NCBI RefSeq assembly: GCF_036687315.1
Contig: NZ_CP144683.1
Location: 1,550,001-1,614,000, forward strand
Source: Sphingopyxis sp. TUF1
GTDB taxonomy: Bacteria; Pseudomonadota; Alphaproteobacteria; Sphingomonadales; Sphingomonadaceae
Direction of reading: 5' to 3'
DNA length: 64,000 bases
This document shows, in pieces, positions 8,966-19,225 of the stretch. Numbering within the stretch: the stretch's first letter is position 1; the number at the start of each line of letters is the position of its first letter. A model generated the notes under the pieces. That model worked only from the letters and a program-made list of their open reading frames with translations, made no database searches and was not told the DNA's origin. A program made the translations under genes and the position numbers.

Positions 8966-9490
8966 TTACTCGGCCTTGGCCTTGGCGCGGCGCTGGGCCT
9001 TCTTGCCTTCGGGCGATGCTTCCTTGGCTTCGGGCAGTTCGACCTTGCCGCCGGCCTTTTCGACCGCCTCGATCGCGCCCTTCGACGCACCGGCGACCGC
9101 GAAGGTCAGCTTGGCGGTCAGCTCGCCCTTGGCGAGGAGGCGAACGCCGTCCTTGCCGCCGCGCGCGACGCCGGCGGCCTTGAGCGCGGCGTGGTCGATC
9201 GTCGCCTTGGCGTCGAGCTTCTTCGCGTCGACCAGCTTCTGGACCATGCCCAGATTGACGATCGCGAAATCCTTGCCGAAGATATTGTTGAAGCCACGCT
9301 TCGGAATGCGCATGTGGAGCGGCATCTGGCCGCCCTCGAACCCGTTGATCGCGACGCCGCTGCGCGCCTTCTGGCCCTTCTGGCCGCGGCCGGCGGTCTT
9401 GCCCTTGCCCGAGCCAATACCGCGTCCGACGCGCATCCGGCCCTTGCGGGCGCCGTTGTTGTCACGAAGTTCGTTAAGCTTGATCGTCAT
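8966..9490 (-). CDS. rplO: 50S ribosomal protein L15
   Basis: The 174-residue large-subunit protein starts at the ATG at 9490 ([16 protein letters not shown]); a GTG nine bases upstream is less likely. Conserved parts are [24 protein letters not shown] near residue 20 and [17 protein letters not shown] near 55. The Ala/Lys-rich tail is longer than in E. coli (144 residues). The gene follows the DUF1737 gene, which separates it from its usual partner rpmD. Confidence 0.97.
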   Translation of the reverse strand: MTIKLNELRDNNGARKGRMRVGRGIGSGKGKTAGRGQKGQKARSGVAINGFEGGQMPLHMRIPKRGFNNIFGKDFAIVNLGMVQKLVDAKKLDAKATIDHAALKAAGVARGGKDGVRLLAKGELTAKLTFAVAGASKGAIEAVEKAGGKVELPEAKEASPEGKKAQRRAKAKAE

Positions 9491-9548
9491 GTCTTGCACT
9501 CGCTTTCGCTATGTTCGCGCTGTGGACTGGCCCTCTCAGCGAAAAGGT

Positions 9549-9755
9549 CTAGTCCGGTTCGATTTCACTCGACGGCTGAAAGCCGGGATAGGGCCCGGCC
9601 TTTTCCATCACGATGGCCTGGGCAACATAGCCGCGGCCATCGACACTGGTGATCGACGGGCTGCCGTGAAGCTGCCACCCCCGGTTGAGCAATCCTTCGA
9701 CGCGCGCGCAAAATTCGCTGTCGTCGGGACCGGTCAACAGGCGGTAGAGCTTCAT
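9549..9755 (-). CDS. DUF1737 domain protein inside the spc operon
   Basis: The small 68-residue protein starts MKLYRLLTGPDDSEFCARVEGLLNRG and contains WQLHGSPS and YVAQAIVMEK, matching the DUF1737 family of short proteins of unknown function. It lies between rpmD (6 bases away) and rplO (58 bases), in the same direction, so it is very probably co-transcribed with ribosomal protein genes. Function is unknown; location suggests co-expression with ribosome synthesis, not a demonstrated ribosomal role. Confidence 0.8.
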   Translation of the reverse strand: MKLYRLLTGPDDSEFCARVEGLLNRGWQLHGSPSITSVDGRGYVAQAIVMEKAGPYPGFQPSSEIEPD

Positions 9756-9761
9756 GGCTCT

Positions 9762-9947
9762 TTAGCCCTCGACGACTTCCACCATGTGCGGAAGCTTGCG
9801 GATCATGCCGCGCACTTCCGGCGTGTCGACCAGTTCGACCTCACGGTGCATCTTGCCCAGGCCGAGGCCGGTCAGGATGGCGCGCTGGCCCTTCGGACGA
9901 CGGATCGGCGAACCGATCTGGCGGATCTTGATCTTCTTGTCGGCCAT
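9762..9947 (-). CDS. rpmD: 50S ribosomal protein L30
   Basis: This 61-residue protein matches the usual length of bacterial L30. It begins [21 protein letters not shown] and contains [25 protein letters not shown], the family signature. It sits 4 bases after rpsE in the spc operon. Confidence 0.96.
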   Translation of the reverse strand: MADKKIKIRQIGSPIRRPKGQRAILTGLGLGKMHREVELVDTPEVRGMIRKLPHMVEVVEG

Positions 9948-9951
9948 GGTC

Positions 9952-10650
9952 TTACTCCGTCACCGCCGCGGCTTCGGCCTCGGCGGCGCGATCGGATGCA
10001 CCGCCACGCTTGATGAGGTCCGACACCTTCTTGCCGCGACGCTGCGCGACCGACTTGGGGCTGGTCTGTTCACCGAGCGCCTCGAAGGTCGCGCGGATCA
10101 TATTATAGGGGTTCGAGGTGCCGACCGACTTGGTCACCACATCGGCCACGCCCAGCGATTCGAACACGGCGCGCATCGGACCGCCGGCGATGATGCCCGT
10201 ACCGGCGGGCGCCGAACGCAGCGTCACATTGCCAGCACCGAACACACCGCGACCATCATGGTGCAGCGTGCGGCCGTCGCGCAGCGGAACGCGGATCATC
10301 GCCTTCTTGGCCGCCGCGGTCGCCTTCGAAATGGCTTCGGGCACTTCGCGCGCCTTGCCATGGCCGAAACCGGCGCGGCCCTTGCCGTCGCCGACGACGA
10401 CGAGCGCTGCGAAGCCGAAGCGCTTGCCGCCCTTCACGGTCTTCGAGACGCGGTTGATGTGCACGAGCTTTTCGATCAGCTCTTCGCCGCCGTCTTCATC
10501 GCGCGGGCGACGATCGTCGCGGCGGCCACGGCCACCGTCACGACCACCGCGGCCACCGTCGCGGCCGCCGCCACGGCCGCGGCGCGGAGCCTGGCCTTCG
10601 GTGGGAGCCGTTTCGGTGGCGCCTTCGACGTTCTGTACTTCGTCTGCCAT
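9952..10650 (-). CDS. rpsE: 30S ribosomal protein S5 with Arg/Gly-rich N-terminal extension
   Basis: The protein has 232 residues against about 167 in E. coli. The conserved double-stranded RNA-binding domain begins near residue 58 ([21 protein letters not shown]), and the C-terminal domain has the usual [16 protein letters not shown]. Before it, residues 22-52 form an RGG-rich, Asp/Arg-rich low-complexity segment. The tail ends [12 protein letters not shown]5 lies at the mRNA entry channel and is linked to decoding fidelity. The extension is discussed in the findings. Confidence 0.96.
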   Translation of the reverse strand: MADEVQNVEGATETAPTEGQAPRRGRGGGRDGGRGGRDGGRGRRDDRRPRDEDGGEELIEKLVHINRVSKTVKGGKRFGFAALVVVGDGKGRAGFGHGKAREVPEAISKATAAAKKAMIRVPLRDGRTLHHDGRGVFGAGNVTLRSAPAGTGIIAGGPMRAVFESLGVADVVTKSVGTSNPYNMIRATFEALGEQTSPKSVAQRRGKKVSDLIKRGGASDRAAEAEAAAVTE

Positions 10651-10652
10651 AA

Positions 10653-11006
10653 TCAGAACTCCAATCCGCCTTCGCGAGCCGCGTCGGCCAGCGCCTTGAT
10701 GCGCCCGTGGAACAGGAAGCCGCCGCGGTCGAACACGACCTGCGTCACGCCCGCCTTCTTGGCGGCAGCGGCGAGGCGCTTGCCGACGTCGGCGGCAGCC
10801 GCCGTGGTCGCGCCGGTCTTGCCGCGGACATCCTTGTCGAGCGTCGAAGCCGAAGCCAGCGTCGCGCCGGCAGCGTCATCGATGAGCTGCGCATAGATGT
10901 GGCGGCCCGAGCGGTGCACCGAAAGGCGCGGACGCCCGGCGGCACGTTGACGGAGCGCAGTGCGGACGCGCTGGCGGCGTTTTTCGAATTGGGTAAGATG
11001 TGCCAT
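10653..11006 (-). CDS. rplR: 50S ribosomal protein L18
   Basis: This 117-residue 5S rRNA-binding protein of the central protuberance has [20 protein letters not shown] near residue 24 and the C-terminal [28 protein letters not shown] typical of L18. It follows rplF with a 3-base gap and precedes rpsE by 2 bases. Confidence 0.97.
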   Translation of the reverse strand: MAHLTQFEKRRQRVRTALRQRAAGRPRLSVHRSGRHIYAQLIDDAAGATLASASTLDKDVRGKTGATTAAAADVGKRLAAAAKKAGVTQVVFDRGGFLFHGRIKALADAAREGGLEF

Positions 11007-11009
11007 GGC

Positions 11010-11543
11010 TTACTTCTTCTTGCCTTCTTTGCGGAAGATGTACTCGCCGCGATATTTGATGCCCTTGCCCTTATAGGGTTCGGGCTTGCGCCAGCGACGG
11101 ATTTCCGCCGCGACCTGGCCGACCTTCTGCTTGTCGATGCCGCTGATCTCGATCGTCGTATTGTCCGGCGTCTTGATCTCGATGCCCTCGGGCACCGCAT
11201 AATCGACATCATGGCTGTAGCCGAGCTGCAGCTTCAAGGTCTTGCCCTGCGAGTTGGCGCGATAGCCGACACCGGTGATTTCGAGCACCTTGGTGAAACC
11301 CTCGGTCACGCCCGTGACGAGGTTCTGCACCAGCGTCCGCTGCATGCCCCAGAAGGCGCGCGCTTCGCGGGTGTCGTTCGCGGGCTGCACCGAAATGCTG
11401 CCGTCGCCGACTTCATATTTGATGTTGTCGGACAGCGGCATCGCGAGCGTGCCCTTCGGACCCTTGACCGACAGCTGACCGCCATCGATCGCAGCGGTGA
11501 CGCCGCTCGGCATCTCCACGGCCTTTTTACCAATGCGCGACAT
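11010..11543 (-). CDS. rplF: 50S ribosomal protein L6
   Basis: The 177-residue L6 starts [15 protein letters not shown]. It has KGPKGTL near residue 33 and the C-terminal RNA-binding signature [13 protein letters not shown]. Its ATG overlaps the TGA of rpsH (ATGA), so translation of the two is probably coupled. Confidence 0.97.
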   Translation of the reverse strand: MSRIGKKAVEMPSGVTAAIDGGQLSVKGPKGTLAMPLSDNIKYEVGDGSISVQPANDTREARAFWGMQRTLVQNLVTGVTEGFTKVLEITGVGYRANSQGKTLKLQLGYSHDVDYAVPEGIEIKTPDNTTIEISGIDKQKVGQVAAEIRRWRKPEPYKGKGIKYRGEYIFRKEGKKK

Positions 11544-11947
11544 CAGAACACCTCCGCCAGCACTTCGCCGCCGACATTATGCTCGCGGGCTTCGGCATCC
11601 GACAGGACGCCGCGCGGGGTCGACACGATGGTGATGCCCAGGCCGTTACGCACGATCGGCAGCTCTTTCGAACCCGAATAGATGCGGCGGCCCGGCTTGG
11701 ACACGCGGGCCACGTGGCGGATCGCCGGCTGGCCCTCGAAATATTTGAGCTCGATGCGAATGCCCTTGTGCTGGCCCTTCGCGCCCAGCGCTTCTTCGCT
11801 GTAGCCGCGGATATAGCCTTCGCGCTGGAGGACATCGAGAACACGGACGCGCAGCGTCGAGGCGGGCGTCAGGACGCTGTCCTTCTTCGCCTGCTGGCCG
11901 TTGCGGATGCGGGTGAGCATATCACCCAGGGGATCGGTCATTGCCAT
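11543..11947 (-). CDS. rpsH: 30S ribosomal protein S8
   Basis: The 134-residue S8 starts [18 protein letters not shown], which lines up with the E. coli N-terminus and so supports the outer ATG. The C-terminal [26 protein letters not shown] is the usual rRNA-binding part. In E. coli S8 is the repressor of the spc operon; no target site was identified here. Confidence 0.97.
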   Translation of the reverse strand: MAMTDPLGDMLTRIRNGQQAKKDSVLTPASTLRVRVLDVLQREGYIRGYSEEALGAKGQHKGIRIELKYFEGQPAIRHVARVSKPGRRIYSGSKELPIVRNGLGITIVSTPRGVLSDAEAREHNVGGEVLAEVF

Positions 11948-11958
11948 CTTCTAGTCCC

Positions 11959-12264
11959 TTACCAGCTCGACTTCACAACACCGGGGATCAGGCCCTTGTT
12001 GGCCAGATCGCGGAGCTGCACGCGGCACAGCCGGAATTTGCGATAATAAGCGCGCGGGCGGCCCGTCAGCTCGCACCGGTTGCGGATGCGGGTCGGGTTT
12101 CCGTTGCGCGGAATTTCCGCCATCTTGAGGCGCGCGATCAGACGCTCGCCTTCGTCGAGCGAGGTATCCGCCGCAATCGCCTTCAGCTTCGCGTAGCGGC
12201 CGGCGTATTTCTTCACCAGCTGCTTGCGACGCTCATTCTTGTTTACCGAACTCAGTTTCGCCAT
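11959..12264 (-). CDS. rpsN: 30S ribosomal protein S14 (long, zinc-free type)
   Basis: The 101-residue long form of S14 begins [20 protein letters not shown] and ends in the conserved [20 protein letters not shown] region and [14 protein letters not shown]. The zinc-ribbon CxxC pairs of the short form are absent. It lies between rplE and rpsH as in the standard spc order. Confidence 0.97.
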   Translation of the reverse strand: MAKLSSVNKNERRKQLVKKYAGRYAKLKAIAADTSLDEGERLIARLKMAEIPRNGNPTRIRNRCELTGRPRAYYRKFRLCRVQLRDLANKGLIPGVVKSSW

Positions 12265-12315
12265 GACTTAAGTTCTCTTTCCTTCTTGAAAGAGCCTGCC
12301 TGGTCCCTTGCGGGA

Positions 12316-12894
12316 TCAGGCGGCTTCCTTTTCCTGCGCTTCGATCGGGAAGGGGAAGCCGAACAGCTTGAGCAGTTCGCGGGCCTCTTCGTCGGTGCGA
12401 GCGGTGGTGGTGACGATCACGTCCATGCCGCGCACCTGGTCGATGCGGTCATAGTTGATCTCGGGGAAGATGATCTGCTCTTTCAGGCCCATGGCATAAT
12501 TGCCACGGCCGTCGAAGCTGGTCGCCGACACGCCGCGAAAGTCGCGGATGCGCGGCATCGCGATCGTGATCAGCCGGTCGAGGAATTCATACATGCGTTC
12601 GCGGCGCAGGGTGACCTTGCAACCGATCGGCATGCCTTCACGCAGCTTGAACTGCGCGATCGACTTCTTCGCCTTGGTGACGACCGGCTTCTGGCCGGCG
12701 ATCAGCTCCATTTCGGCTGCCGCGGCTTCGACCTTCTTCTTGTCCTGCGTGGCTTCGCCGACGCCCATGTTGAGCGTGATCTTTTCGATCTTCGGCACTT
12801 CCATCGCATTTTTGTAACCGAATTTCTCGGTCATCGCCTTGACGATCTTGTCGTCATACAGCTTGCGCATGCGCGGCGTGTATTTGTCAGCCAT
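12316..12894 (-). CDS. rplE: 50S ribosomal protein L5
   Basis: The 192-residue L5 contacts 5S rRNA and the P-site tRNA. It contains [22 protein letters not shown] near residue 26 and the C-terminal [26 protein letters not shown]. The tail is about a dozen residues longer than in E. coli. Its start overlaps the end of rplX by 8 bases. Confidence 0.97.
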   Translation of the reverse strand: MADKYTPRMRKLYDDKIVKAMTEKFGYKNAMEVPKIEKITLNMGVGEATQDKKKVEAAAAEMELIAGQKPVVTKAKKSIAQFKLREGMPIGCKVTLRRERMYEFLDRLITIAMPRIRDFRGVSATSFDGRGNYAMGLKEQIIFPEINYDRIDQVRGMDVIVTTTARTDEEARELLKLFGFPFPIEAQEKEAA

Positions 12895-13204
12895 TGATCG
12901 TCTCCCCGGACTTCACGGCCACGCGGACCTTCTTGCCGTCCTTGGTTTCAAAACGAACGCGCGTCGGCTTGCCGGTCTTGGGATCGGCCAGCGCGACCTT
13001 GCTCGCGAACAGCGGCGCTTCCTTGCGTTCCAGACCGCCCTGCGGGTTGGTCTGGGTCGGCTTGCGGTGACGCGTGATGATGTTGACGCCCGCGACGACG
13101 ACCTTGCCGTCCTTCGGCAGGCTCTGCGTCACTTCGCCGGTCTTGCCCTTGTCCTTGCCGGACAGGATGACAACCGTGTCGCCCTTCTTGATCTTGTTCG
13201 CCAT
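12887..13204 (-). CDS. rplX: 50S ribosomal protein L24
   Basis: The 105-residue assembly-initiating L24 has the KOW motif [20 protein letters not shown] at residues 6-25, followed by [13 protein letters not shown]. It lies 2 bases after rplN and overlaps rplE by 8 bases. Confidence 0.97.
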   Translation of the reverse strand: MANKIKKGDTVVILSGKDKGKTGEVTQSLPKDGKVVVAGVNIITRHRKPTQTNPQGGLERKEAPLFASKVALADPKTGKPTRVRFETKDGKKVRVAVKSGETING

Positions 13205-13206
13205 GG

Positions 13207-13575
13207 TCAGAGCACCTCCGGCGCCAGGCTGATGATCTTCATATAGCCGCGGCCGCGCAGTTCGCGGACGACGGGGCCGAAGATACGCGTGCCGATGGGC
13301 TCTTCATTCTTGTTGACGAGCACGGCGGCGTTGCTGTCGAAACGGATCACCGAACCGTCGGCGCGGCGCACATCCTTGGCGGTGCGGACGATGACGGCGC
13401 GATGGACGTCGCCCTTCTTCACCTTGCCGCGCGGCTGCGCTTCCTTGATCGACACGACGATGACGTCGCCCACGCCGGCGGTACGACGCTTCGAGCCGCC
13501 GAGCACCTTGATGCACTGGACGCGCTTCGCGCCGCTGTTGTCGGCGACTTCCAATTGTGACTGCATCTGGATCAT
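13207..13575 (-). CDS. rplN: 50S ribosomal protein L14
   Basis: The 122-residue L14 has the standard length and begins [27 protein letters not shown], with the signature [29 protein letters not shown]14 forms an inter-subunit bridge and is the docking site for silencing factor RsfS. It lies between rpsQ and rplX. Confidence 0.98.
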   Translation of the reverse strand: MIQMQSQLEVADNSGAKRVQCIKVLGGSKRRTAGVGDVIVVSIKEAQPRGKVKKGDVHRAVIVRTAKDVRRADGSVIRFDSNAAVLVNKNEEPIGTRIFGPVVRELRGRGYMKIISLAPEVL

Positions 13576-13633
13576 CGATGCATTTCCTTCTTCCTTGGCC
13601 TACCGGGACACCCCGGCGGTTCCGTGAAACTCT

Positions 13634-13924
13634 TTAGCCTTCGGCCGCGGCGGGAGCAGCCGGAGCGGCGCCCTTGGGCTTGCTGTGGGTGTCGACCTTG
13701 TCGAGCACCTTCCAGGTCTTCAGCTTCGAAATCGGCTTCGTTTCCTCGATGCGGACGGTTTCGCCGGCCTTGATGGCGTTGTCCTCATCGTGGGCGTGGT
13801 ATTTTTTCGAACGACGGATGATCTTGCCGTACAGAGGGTGCTTCACCTTCCGTTCGACCTTGACCACGACGGTCTTGTCGCCCTTGTCGGACACCACCGT
13901 GCCGGTCAGAATGCGCTTCGGCAT
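13634..13924 (-). CDS. rpsQ: 30S ribosomal protein S17
   Basis: The 96-residue S17 starts [25 protein letters not shown], an OB-fold rRNA-binding protein. An Ala/Pro-rich tail (residues 83-96) makes it about 12 residues longer than the E. coli form. It sits 11 bases after rpmC. Confidence 0.97.
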   Translation of the reverse strand: MPKRILTGTVVSDKGDKTVVVKVERKVKHPLYGKIIRRSKKYHAHDEDNAIKAGETVRIEETKPISKLKTWKVLDKVDTHSKPKGAAPAAPAAAEG

Positions 13925-13935
13925 GACGTGTCTCC

Positions 13936-14139
13936 TTACTTCGCGGCCGAGCGCGCACGCTCGGTCTGCTGCGTCTTGATGCGGGCGATCGAGCGCCGCA
14001 CTTCCTTGACGCGCGAGGCCTTTTCAAGCTGGCCGGTTGCCGCCTGGAAGCGGAGGTTGAACGCCTCACGCTTCAGTTCGCCGAGCTGTTCGGCAAGCTG
14101 ATCGTCGGTCTTGGCCTTGAAATCTTCGGTCTTGGCCAT
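13936..14139 (-). CDS. rpmC: 50S ribosomal protein L29
   Basis: The 67-residue L29 starts at the ATG at 14139 ([19 protein letters not shown]). An open frame extends further upstream, but that part overlaps rplP and does not resemble L29. It has the two-helix pattern with [36 protein letters not shown]29 lies near the exit tunnel, where nascent-chain factors dock. Confidence 0.96.
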   Translation of the reverse strand: MAKTEDFKAKTDDQLAEQLGELKREAFNLRFQAATGQLEKASRVKEVRRSIARIKTQQTERARSAAK

Positions 14140-14143
14140 GTCC

Positions 14144-14575
14144 TTAACCCTCCAGGTGGGTCGTGTCGCCGAGGCGGGCAACGACTTTGGTCTTGATCGG
14201 CAGCTTCATCGCCGCACGTTCGAACGCCAGCGCGGCCACGGGGCCGGGGACGCCGTCGAGTTCGAACAGGATGCGGCCGGGCTTGACGCGGGCGGCCCAG
14301 AATTCGGGCGAACCCTTGCCCTTACCCATACGGACTTCGGCGGGCTTCGACGACACGGGGACGTCGGGGAAGATACGGATCCACAGGCGGCCCTGACGCT
14401 TGATCGCACGGCTGATCGCGCGGCGCGCGGCCTCGATCTGGCGCGCGGTAATGCGCTCGGGTTCCATCGCCTTCAGGCCATAGGAGCCGAAGTTCAGGCT
14501 GGTTCCGCCCTTGGCATTGCCATGGATACGGCCCTTGAAAGCCTTGCGGAACTTGGTTTTTTTCGGTTGCAGCAT
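14144..14575 (-). CDS. rplP: 50S ribosomal protein L16
   Basis: The 143-residue L16 begins [19 protein letters not shown]. It contains the family signatures near residues 60-75 ([26 protein letters not shown]) and the Arg81-region loop [18 protein letters not shown]. It is located between rpsC and rpmC. Confidence 0.98.
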   Translation of the reverse strand: MLQPKKTKFRKAFKGRIHGNAKGGTSLNFGSYGLKAMEPERITARQIEAARRAISRAIKRQGRLWIRIFPDVPVSSKPAEVRMGKGKGSPEFWAARVKPGRILFELDGVPGPVAALAFERAAMKLPIKTKVVARLGDTTHLEG

Positions 14576-14586
14576 GTCAGCGTTCC

Positions 14587-15294
14587 TTAACGGCGATCTT
14601 CACGCGCCGGACGGACGCCGGTCGTCTGTGCATCGAGCATCAGACGGTCGGTCGCCATCGGGTCGTGACCCAGGATCTCGCCCTTGAAGATCCAGACCTT
14701 GATCCCGCACACGCCATAGGCGGTGTGGGCTTCGGCCTCGGCATAGTCGACATTGGCGCGCAGCGTGTGCAGCGGCACCCGGCCTTCGCGATACCATTCG
14801 GTGCGCGCGATTTCCGCGCCGCCCAGACGGCCGGCGCAGTTGATGCGGATGCCCTCGGCGCCGAGACGCATCGCCGACTGCACCGCGCGCTTCATCGCAC
14901 GGCGGAACGCGACGCGGCGTTCGAGCTGGTCGGCAATGCCCTGGCCGACGAGCTTGGCGTCAACTTCGGGCTTGCGGATTTCGACGATGTTCAGCGACAC
15001 GTCGCTGCCCGTCATCTCACCCAGCTTCTTGCGCAGCTTTTCGATGTCCGCGCCCTTCTTGCCGATGATGACGCCCGGACGGGCGGCATAGATCGACACG
15101 CGGCACAGCTTCGCCGGACGCTCGATCACGACCTTCGAGATCGCGGCCTGCGGCAGCGCCTTGAACACATATTGGCGGATCTTCAGATCCTCGACCAGCA
15201 TGCGGCCATAGTCCTGCCCTTCGGCGAACCAGCGGCTGTCCCAGGTGCGGTTGACCTGCAGGCGCAGGCCGATCGGATTGCTCTTCTGGCCCAT
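14587..15294 (-). CDS. rpsC: 30S ribosomal protein S3
   Basis: The 235-residue S3 starts at 15294 ([23 protein letters not shown]). The frame is open further upstream, but the conserved N-terminus fixes this start. The KH domain has [21 protein letters not shown] around residue 70. S3 helps form the mRNA entry tunnel and has helicase-related function with S4 and S5. It lies 1 base after rplV. Confidence 0.97.
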   Translation of the reverse strand: MGQKSNPIGLRLQVNRTWDSRWFAEGQDYGRMLVEDLKIRQYVFKALPQAAISKVVIERPAKLCRVSIYAARPGVIIGKKGADIEKLRKKLGEMTGSDVSLNIVEIRKPEVDAKLVGQGIADQLERRVAFRRAMKRAVQSAMRLGAEGIRINCAGRLGGAEIARTEWYREGRVPLHTLRANVDYAEAEAHTAYGVCGIKVWIFKGEILGHDPMATDRLMLDAQTTGVRPAREDRR

Positions 15295-15295
15295 C

Positions 15296-15676
15296 TTACG
15301 CCTCTTCTTCCTGTTCGCGCACGACGATGCGGATGCGGCTGAACGGCTTGACGATCCGGGTCGACTTGCCGCGGCCACGCGCATGCCAGCGCTTCATCGA
15401 GAGCGACTTGCCGACGCTCGCTTCCTTGACGACGAGCGCATCGACGTCGAGGTTGTGGTTGTTTTCCGCGTTGGCGACGGCGCTGGCGAGAACCTTGCGC
15501 ACGTCGACGGCCATCGCCTTCTTCGAGAAAGCGAGGACGTTCATCGCGTCTTCGACCTTGCGGCCGCGGATCAGCGCAGCAACGAGGTTGAGCTTCTGCG
15601 CCGAGCCGCGAATCTGCGTGCCGACCGAAAGCGCCTCATTGTCCGCAACGCGGCGGGGGGACTTTTCCTTGCCCAT
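15296..15676 (-). CDS. rplV: 50S ribosomal protein L22
   Basis: The 126-residue L22 has a long beta hairpin that lines the exit tunnel. It shows [30 protein letters not shown] and the C-terminal [25 protein letters not shown]. An N-terminal extension of about 15 residues ([15 protein letters not shown]) precedes the core. Its ATG overlaps the stop of rpsS by one base. Confidence 0.97.
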   Translation of the reverse strand: MGKEKSPRRVADNEALSVGTQIRGSAQKLNLVAALIRGRKVEDAMNVLAFSKKAMAVDVRKVLASAVANAENNHNLDVDALVVKEASVGKSLSMKRWHARGRGKSTRIVKPFSRIRIVVREQEEEA

Positions 15677-15951
15677 TAGCGTTTGCCCTTCTTGTCGGCC
15701 GCGTGGCCGGGGAAGAAGCGCGTCGGCGCAAATTCACCCAGCTTCATGCCGACCATGTCTTCGTTCACCGACACCGGCACGAACTTGCGGCCGTTGTAGA
15801 CGTTGAAGGTCAGCCCGACGAACTGCGGCAGGATGGTGGACCGGCGCGACCAAGTCTTGATCGGGGCAGAGCTGCCGCCGTCCTGGGCCGTTTCGGCTTT
15901 CTTGAGGAGATGAAGGTCCACGAACGGACCCTTCCAGACCGAGCGAGCCAT
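15676..15951 (-). CDS. rpsS: 30S ribosomal protein S19
   Basis: The 91-residue S19 starts [20 protein letters not shown]. It contains [30 protein letters not shown] and [12 protein letters not shown], the standard rRNA-binding signature in the 30S head. It lies 3 bases after rplB. Confidence 0.98.
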   Translation of the reverse strand: MARSVWKGPFVDLHLLKKAETAQDGGSSAPIKTWSRRSTILPQFVGLTFNVYNGRKFVPVSVNEDMVGMKLGEFAPTRFFPGHAADKKGKR

Positions 15952-15954
15952 GGC

Positions 15955-16791
15955 TTACCTCTTCTTCTTCGCGTGACGCGACCGGATGATCATCTTGTCG
16001 GTCGACTTGTTGTGACGGGTACGAGCACCCTTGGTCGGCTTGCCCCACGGGGTCACCGGATGACGGCCGCCCGAGGTGCGGCCTTCACCACCGCCGTGCG
16101 GGTGATCGACCGGGTTTTTCGCGACACCGCGCGTCAGCGGACGCTTGCCGAGCCAGCGGCCGCGACCGGCCTTGCCGAGGTTGGTGTTCTGGTTGTCGGG
16201 GTTCGACACCGCACCCACCGTGCCCATGCACTCGCCGCGGATATAACGCTGCTCGCCCGAACCGAGACGCACGATCACGAGGCCGCGGTCACGACCGACG
16301 ACCTGCGCATAGGTGCCCGCCGAACGGGCGATCTGGCCGCCCTTGCCCGGCTTCATCTCGATATTGTGGACGATCGTGCCGACCGGCATCTGCGACAATT
16401 CCATCGCATTGCCCGGCTTCACGTCGGTCTTCTTGCCCGCAACGACGGTGTCGCCGACGGCCAGACGCTGCGGCGCGAGGATGTAGGCGAGCTCGCCGTC
16501 CTCATATTTCACCAGCGCGATGAACGCCGTGCGGTTGGGGTCATATTCCAGCCGCTCGACGGTGGCCGGCATGTCCCACTTCCGACGCTTGAAGTCGATG
16601 AAGCGGTACTTCTGCTTGTGACCGCCGGCGATGCCGCGCGAGGTCACATGCCCCTTGTTGTTGCGGCCGCCGGTCTTGCGCTTGCCTTCGGTCAGCGCCT
16701 TGACGGGCTTGCCCTTCCACAGCGCCGACTTGTCGACGAGGATCAGGCCGCGCTGGCCGGGGCTGGTCGGATTATAGGATTTAAGTGCCAT
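15955..16791 (-). CDS. rplB: 50S ribosomal protein L2
   Basis: The 278-residue L2 is required near the peptidyl-transferase centre and for subunit association. It starts [22 protein letters not shown]. Conserved parts are [26 protein letters not shown] and the C-terminal [30 protein letters not shown], which includes the key histidine of the PHGGGEG motif. Confidence 0.98.
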   Translation of the reverse strand: MALKSYNPTSPGQRGLILVDKSALWKGKPVKALTEGKRKTGGRNNKGHVTSRGIAGGHKQKYRFIDFKRRKWDMPATVERLEYDPNRTAFIALVKYEDGELAYILAPQRLAVGDTVVAGKKTDVKPGNAMELSQMPVGTIVHNIEMKPGKGGQIARSAGTYAQVVGRDRGLVIVRLGSGEQRYIRGECMGTVGAVSNPDNQNTNLGKAGRGRWLGKRPLTRGVAKNPVDHPHGGGEGRTSGGRHPVTPWGKPTKGARTRHNKSTDKMIIRSRHAKKKR

Positions 16792-16813
16792 TTTCTCTGC
16801 CTTCCCCTATCCG

Positions 16814-17122
16814 TCAGACGCCGGTGGTGACGTCGATCGACTGGCCTTCGGCCAGGCGAACGATCGCCTTCTTCACGTCGCTGCGGGTATAGGGCTTGCC
16901 CTTCCAGCGCTTGGTCTTGCCCTTGGTAATGAGCGTGTTCACGCCGATCACCTTGACATCGAACAGCGCCTCGACGGCGGCCTTGATCGCGGGCTTGGTC
17001 GCGTCGCCCGCAACCTTGAACACCACGGCGTTGTTTTCGCTGAGCAGCGTCGACTTTTCGGTGATCACCGGAGCGAGGATCACGTCATAGTGACGCGCGT
17101 CGACTGTTTTTGCCTTAGCCAT
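16814..17122 (-). CDS. rplW: 50S ribosomal protein L23
   Basis: The 102-residue L23 is the tunnel-exit protein that docks trigger factor and SRP. It contains [16 protein letters not shown], then [31 protein letters not shown] and the loop [22 protein letters not shown]. Its start overlaps the end of rplD by 8 bases. Confidence 0.97.
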   Translation of the reverse strand: MAKAKTVDARHYDVILAPVITEKSTLLSENNAVVFKVAGDATKPAIKAAVEALFDVKVIGVNTLITKGKTKRWKGKPYTRSDVKKAIVRLAEGQSIDVTTGV

Positions 17123-17741
17123 TGCAGCGTGCCTCCAGCTTTTCGACCGCCGCGCGGGTCAGGACCAGCGTGTCGGCACGGACGATGTCATAGACATTGG
17201 CACCGATCGCAGGCAGCGCATCGACACCGATCAGGTTGGCCGAAGCCATGGCGAAGCTTTCGTGCACCGCGTCCCCGTCGATGAAGAGCGCGCGATTGCC
17301 AAGCTCCAGCTTGCCGAGCTTGCCGGCGAGCGCCTTGGTCTTCGCGTCCTTGAGCTCGAGCGTGTCGATGACGACGAGCTTGCCGCCCTTCGCCTTGTCG
17401 CTCAGCGCCATCTTGAGGCCGAGGGTGCGGATCTTCTTGTTCAGCGAGTGGCCGAAGGTGCGGGCACGCGGGCCATGCGCCTTGCCGCCGCCAATGAAGA
17501 TCGGCGCCTTGCGGTCGCCGTGGCGAGCCGTACCGCCGCCCTTCTGGCGACCGAACTTCTTGCCGGTGCGGGCGACGTCGCTGCGCTCGCGGGCGGCGCG
17601 GGCGGGGCCGCGGCGCTTTTCGAGCTGCCAGGCGACGACGCGGTGCAGAATGTCTGCGCGGGCGTCGACGCCGAAGACGTCGTCGTTAAGGTCGATGTCG
17701 GCGCCAGCCTTGCCATCGAGGGTCTGAACCTTGACCTTCAT
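17115..17741 (-). CDS. rplD: 50S ribosomal protein L4
   Basis: The 208-residue L4 lines the exit tunnel and in E. coli is the S10-operon repressor. It contains the tunnel-loop signature [35 protein letters not shown] around residues 57-93. It is separated from rplC by 2 bases. An L4 control leader could not be recognised upstream of rpsJ. Confidence 0.97.
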   Translation of the reverse strand: MKVKVQTLDGKAGADIDLNDDVFGVDARADILHRVVAWQLEKRRGPARAARERSDVARTGKKFGRQKGGGTARHGDRKAPIFIGGGKAHGPRARTFGHSLNKKIRTLGLKMALSDKAKGGKLVVIDTLELKDAKTKALAGKLGKLELGNRALFIDGDAVHESFAMASANLIGVDALPAIGANVYDIVRADTLVLTRAAVEKLEARCNG

Positions 17742-17743
17742 GA

Positions 17744-18517
17744 TCAGGACTCCTGTGCGCCGTCGGTCGCCGCGGTGTCGACGACGGTCTCTTCGACCGG
17801 CGTTTCGACCGGCGCGTCAGCCGGGGCTTCGTTGCTGTTGGCCGCGCTCTTGATGCCCGCCGGATAGGGGGCCTCGGGATGACGCGGCAGCTTCACCGCA
17901 TCGCGGACGAGCAGCCAGCCGCCCTTCGAGCCAGGGACCGAGCCCTTGACGAAGAGAAGACCGCGCTCGGCGTCGGTGCGGACGATTTCGAGATTCTGCT
18001 GGGTGCGATTGCGCGCGCCCATATGGCCGGCCATCTTCTTGTTCTTGAAGACGCGGCCCGGATCCTGGCGGTTACCCGTCGAACCATGCGCGCGGTGGCT
18101 GATCGAAACACCGTGGGTCGCGCGCATACCGCCGAAACCCCAGCGCTTCATCGCGCCGGCAAAACCCTTGCCCTGCGTGACGCCCTGGATGTCGACGATC
18201 TGGCCCGCGACGAAATGGTCGGCCGAGAGCTCGGCGCCGACGTCGAGCGTCGCGTCGTCAGCGACGCGGAATTCGACGAGCTTCGCCTTGGGCTCGACTT
18301 CGGCCTTGCCATAGGCGCCGCGCTGCGGCTTGGCGACATTCTTCGCCTTCGCCGATCCGGCACCCAGTTGAACGGCCACATAGCCGTCGCGTTCCTTATC
18401 GCGCACGGAGACGACCTGACAGCCTTCGAGGCTCAGGACGGTGACGGGCACGTGGCGGCCATCATCCTGAAACAGGCGGGTCATCCCCATTTTCTTCGCG
18501 ATCACGCCAGTCCGCAT
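17744..18517 (-). CDS. rplC: 50S ribosomal protein L3
   Basis: The 257-residue L3 starts at 18517 ([20 protein letters not shown]), which matches the family N-terminus. The core signature is [33 protein letters not shown] with the methylated-Gln region downstream ([19 protein letters not shown]). The last 30 residues are an acidic Ala/Glu/Thr tail ([15 protein letters not shown] and on) absent from the shorter E. coli protein. It is preceded by a 294-base gap carrying a family A repeat instead of following rpsJ directly. Confidence 0.97.
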   Translation of the reverse strand: MRTGVIAKKMGMTRLFQDDGRHVPVTVLSLEGCQVVSVRDKERDGYVAVQLGAGSAKAKNVAKPQRGAYGKAEVEPKAKLVEFRVADDATLDVGAELSADHFVAGQIVDIQGVTQGKGFAGAMKRWGFGGMRATHGVSISHRAHGSTGNRQDPGRVFKNKKMAGHMGARNRTQQNLEIVRTDAERGLLFVKGSVPGSKGGWLLVRDAVKLPRHPEAPYPAGIKSAANSNEAPADAPVETPVEETVVDTAATDGAQES

Positions 18518-18811
18518 GATCCATACTCCTAAACAGAGGCCGGGCGGACCATTCCGCACGGCTTGCGGGACCCATTGAGCCAAGCTCAACGGAACCCTCC
18601 CAGCCCGAAATTTCGATGCATCGCCCCGTCCGGGCTGAGGTGCCGCCATCCCGAAGGATCAGCGGCGAGACGGGGGACGCAGCCCGGTCTGTGTGTTTCC
18701 GAAGAAACGACCGGCGGTATCCCTTATATCGTCGCCCCCGCGAAGGCGGGGGCCGCTATAAGGCTGGAGCTGATCTCCAGCGGCCCCCGCCTTCGCGGGG
18801 GCGACGTTGAC
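18518..18811. other. Spacer between rpsJ and rplC
   Basis: This 294-base gap lies inside the otherwise compact S10 operon. It holds the family A palindrome (18730-18806) immediately after rpsJ and then about 200 bases without a recognisable gene. A promoter for rplC onward may lie here, but no clear -35/-10 pair was found. Confidence 0.6.
18730..18806. repeat. Family A palindromic intergenic repeat, copy 2 (inside the S10 operon)
   Basis: The outer inverted arms are the same as in the copy after maeB (CGTCGCCCCCGCGAAGGCGG and on), with a different centre. The element begins 5 bases after the rpsJ stop and can form a very stable hairpin within the transcript. Confidence 0.85.
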
Positions 18812-19123
18812 TTACGCCAACTTGATTTCAACATTCACACCCGCGGCAAGGTCGAGCTTCATCAGCGCGTCGACGGTCTGCGGGGTGGGCTGCACGATGT
18901 CGAGCAGCCGCTTGTGGGTGCGCACCTCGAACTGCTCGCGCGACTTTTTGTCGATGTGCGGGCCGCGGTTCACGGTGAATTTTTCAATGCGCGTCGGAAG
19001 CGGGATCGGACCGCGAATTAGGGCGCCCGTGCGACGTGCCGTGTCGGCGATGTCGGTGGTGGCCTGATCGAGCACGCGGTGATCAAAGGCCTTCAGGCGA
19101 ATGCGAATATTCTGCGTTTCCAT
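18812..19123 (-). CDS. rpsJ: 30S ribosomal protein S10 / NusE
   Basis: The 103-residue S10 begins [25 protein letters not shown]. It contains the family signature [48 protein letters not shown]10 also acts as transcription factor NusE, linking NusG and the ribosome. It lies downstream of tuf and upstream of rplC. Confidence 0.98.
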   Translation of the reverse strand: METQNIRIRLKAFDHRVLDQATTDIADTARRTGALIRGPIPLPTRIEKFTVNRGPHIDKKSREQFEVRTHKRLLDIVQPTPQTVDALMKLDLAAGVNVEIKLA

Positions 19124-19225
19124 GACTGTTCCAGTCGAATCCCGTCTAACGATGCGAAAGAGCCGAAATGGCCTGTTCCGGCCCCCAAGTGGAAGCCGGA
19201 TCGGCCATCAAAAACCTTTAAGCTA

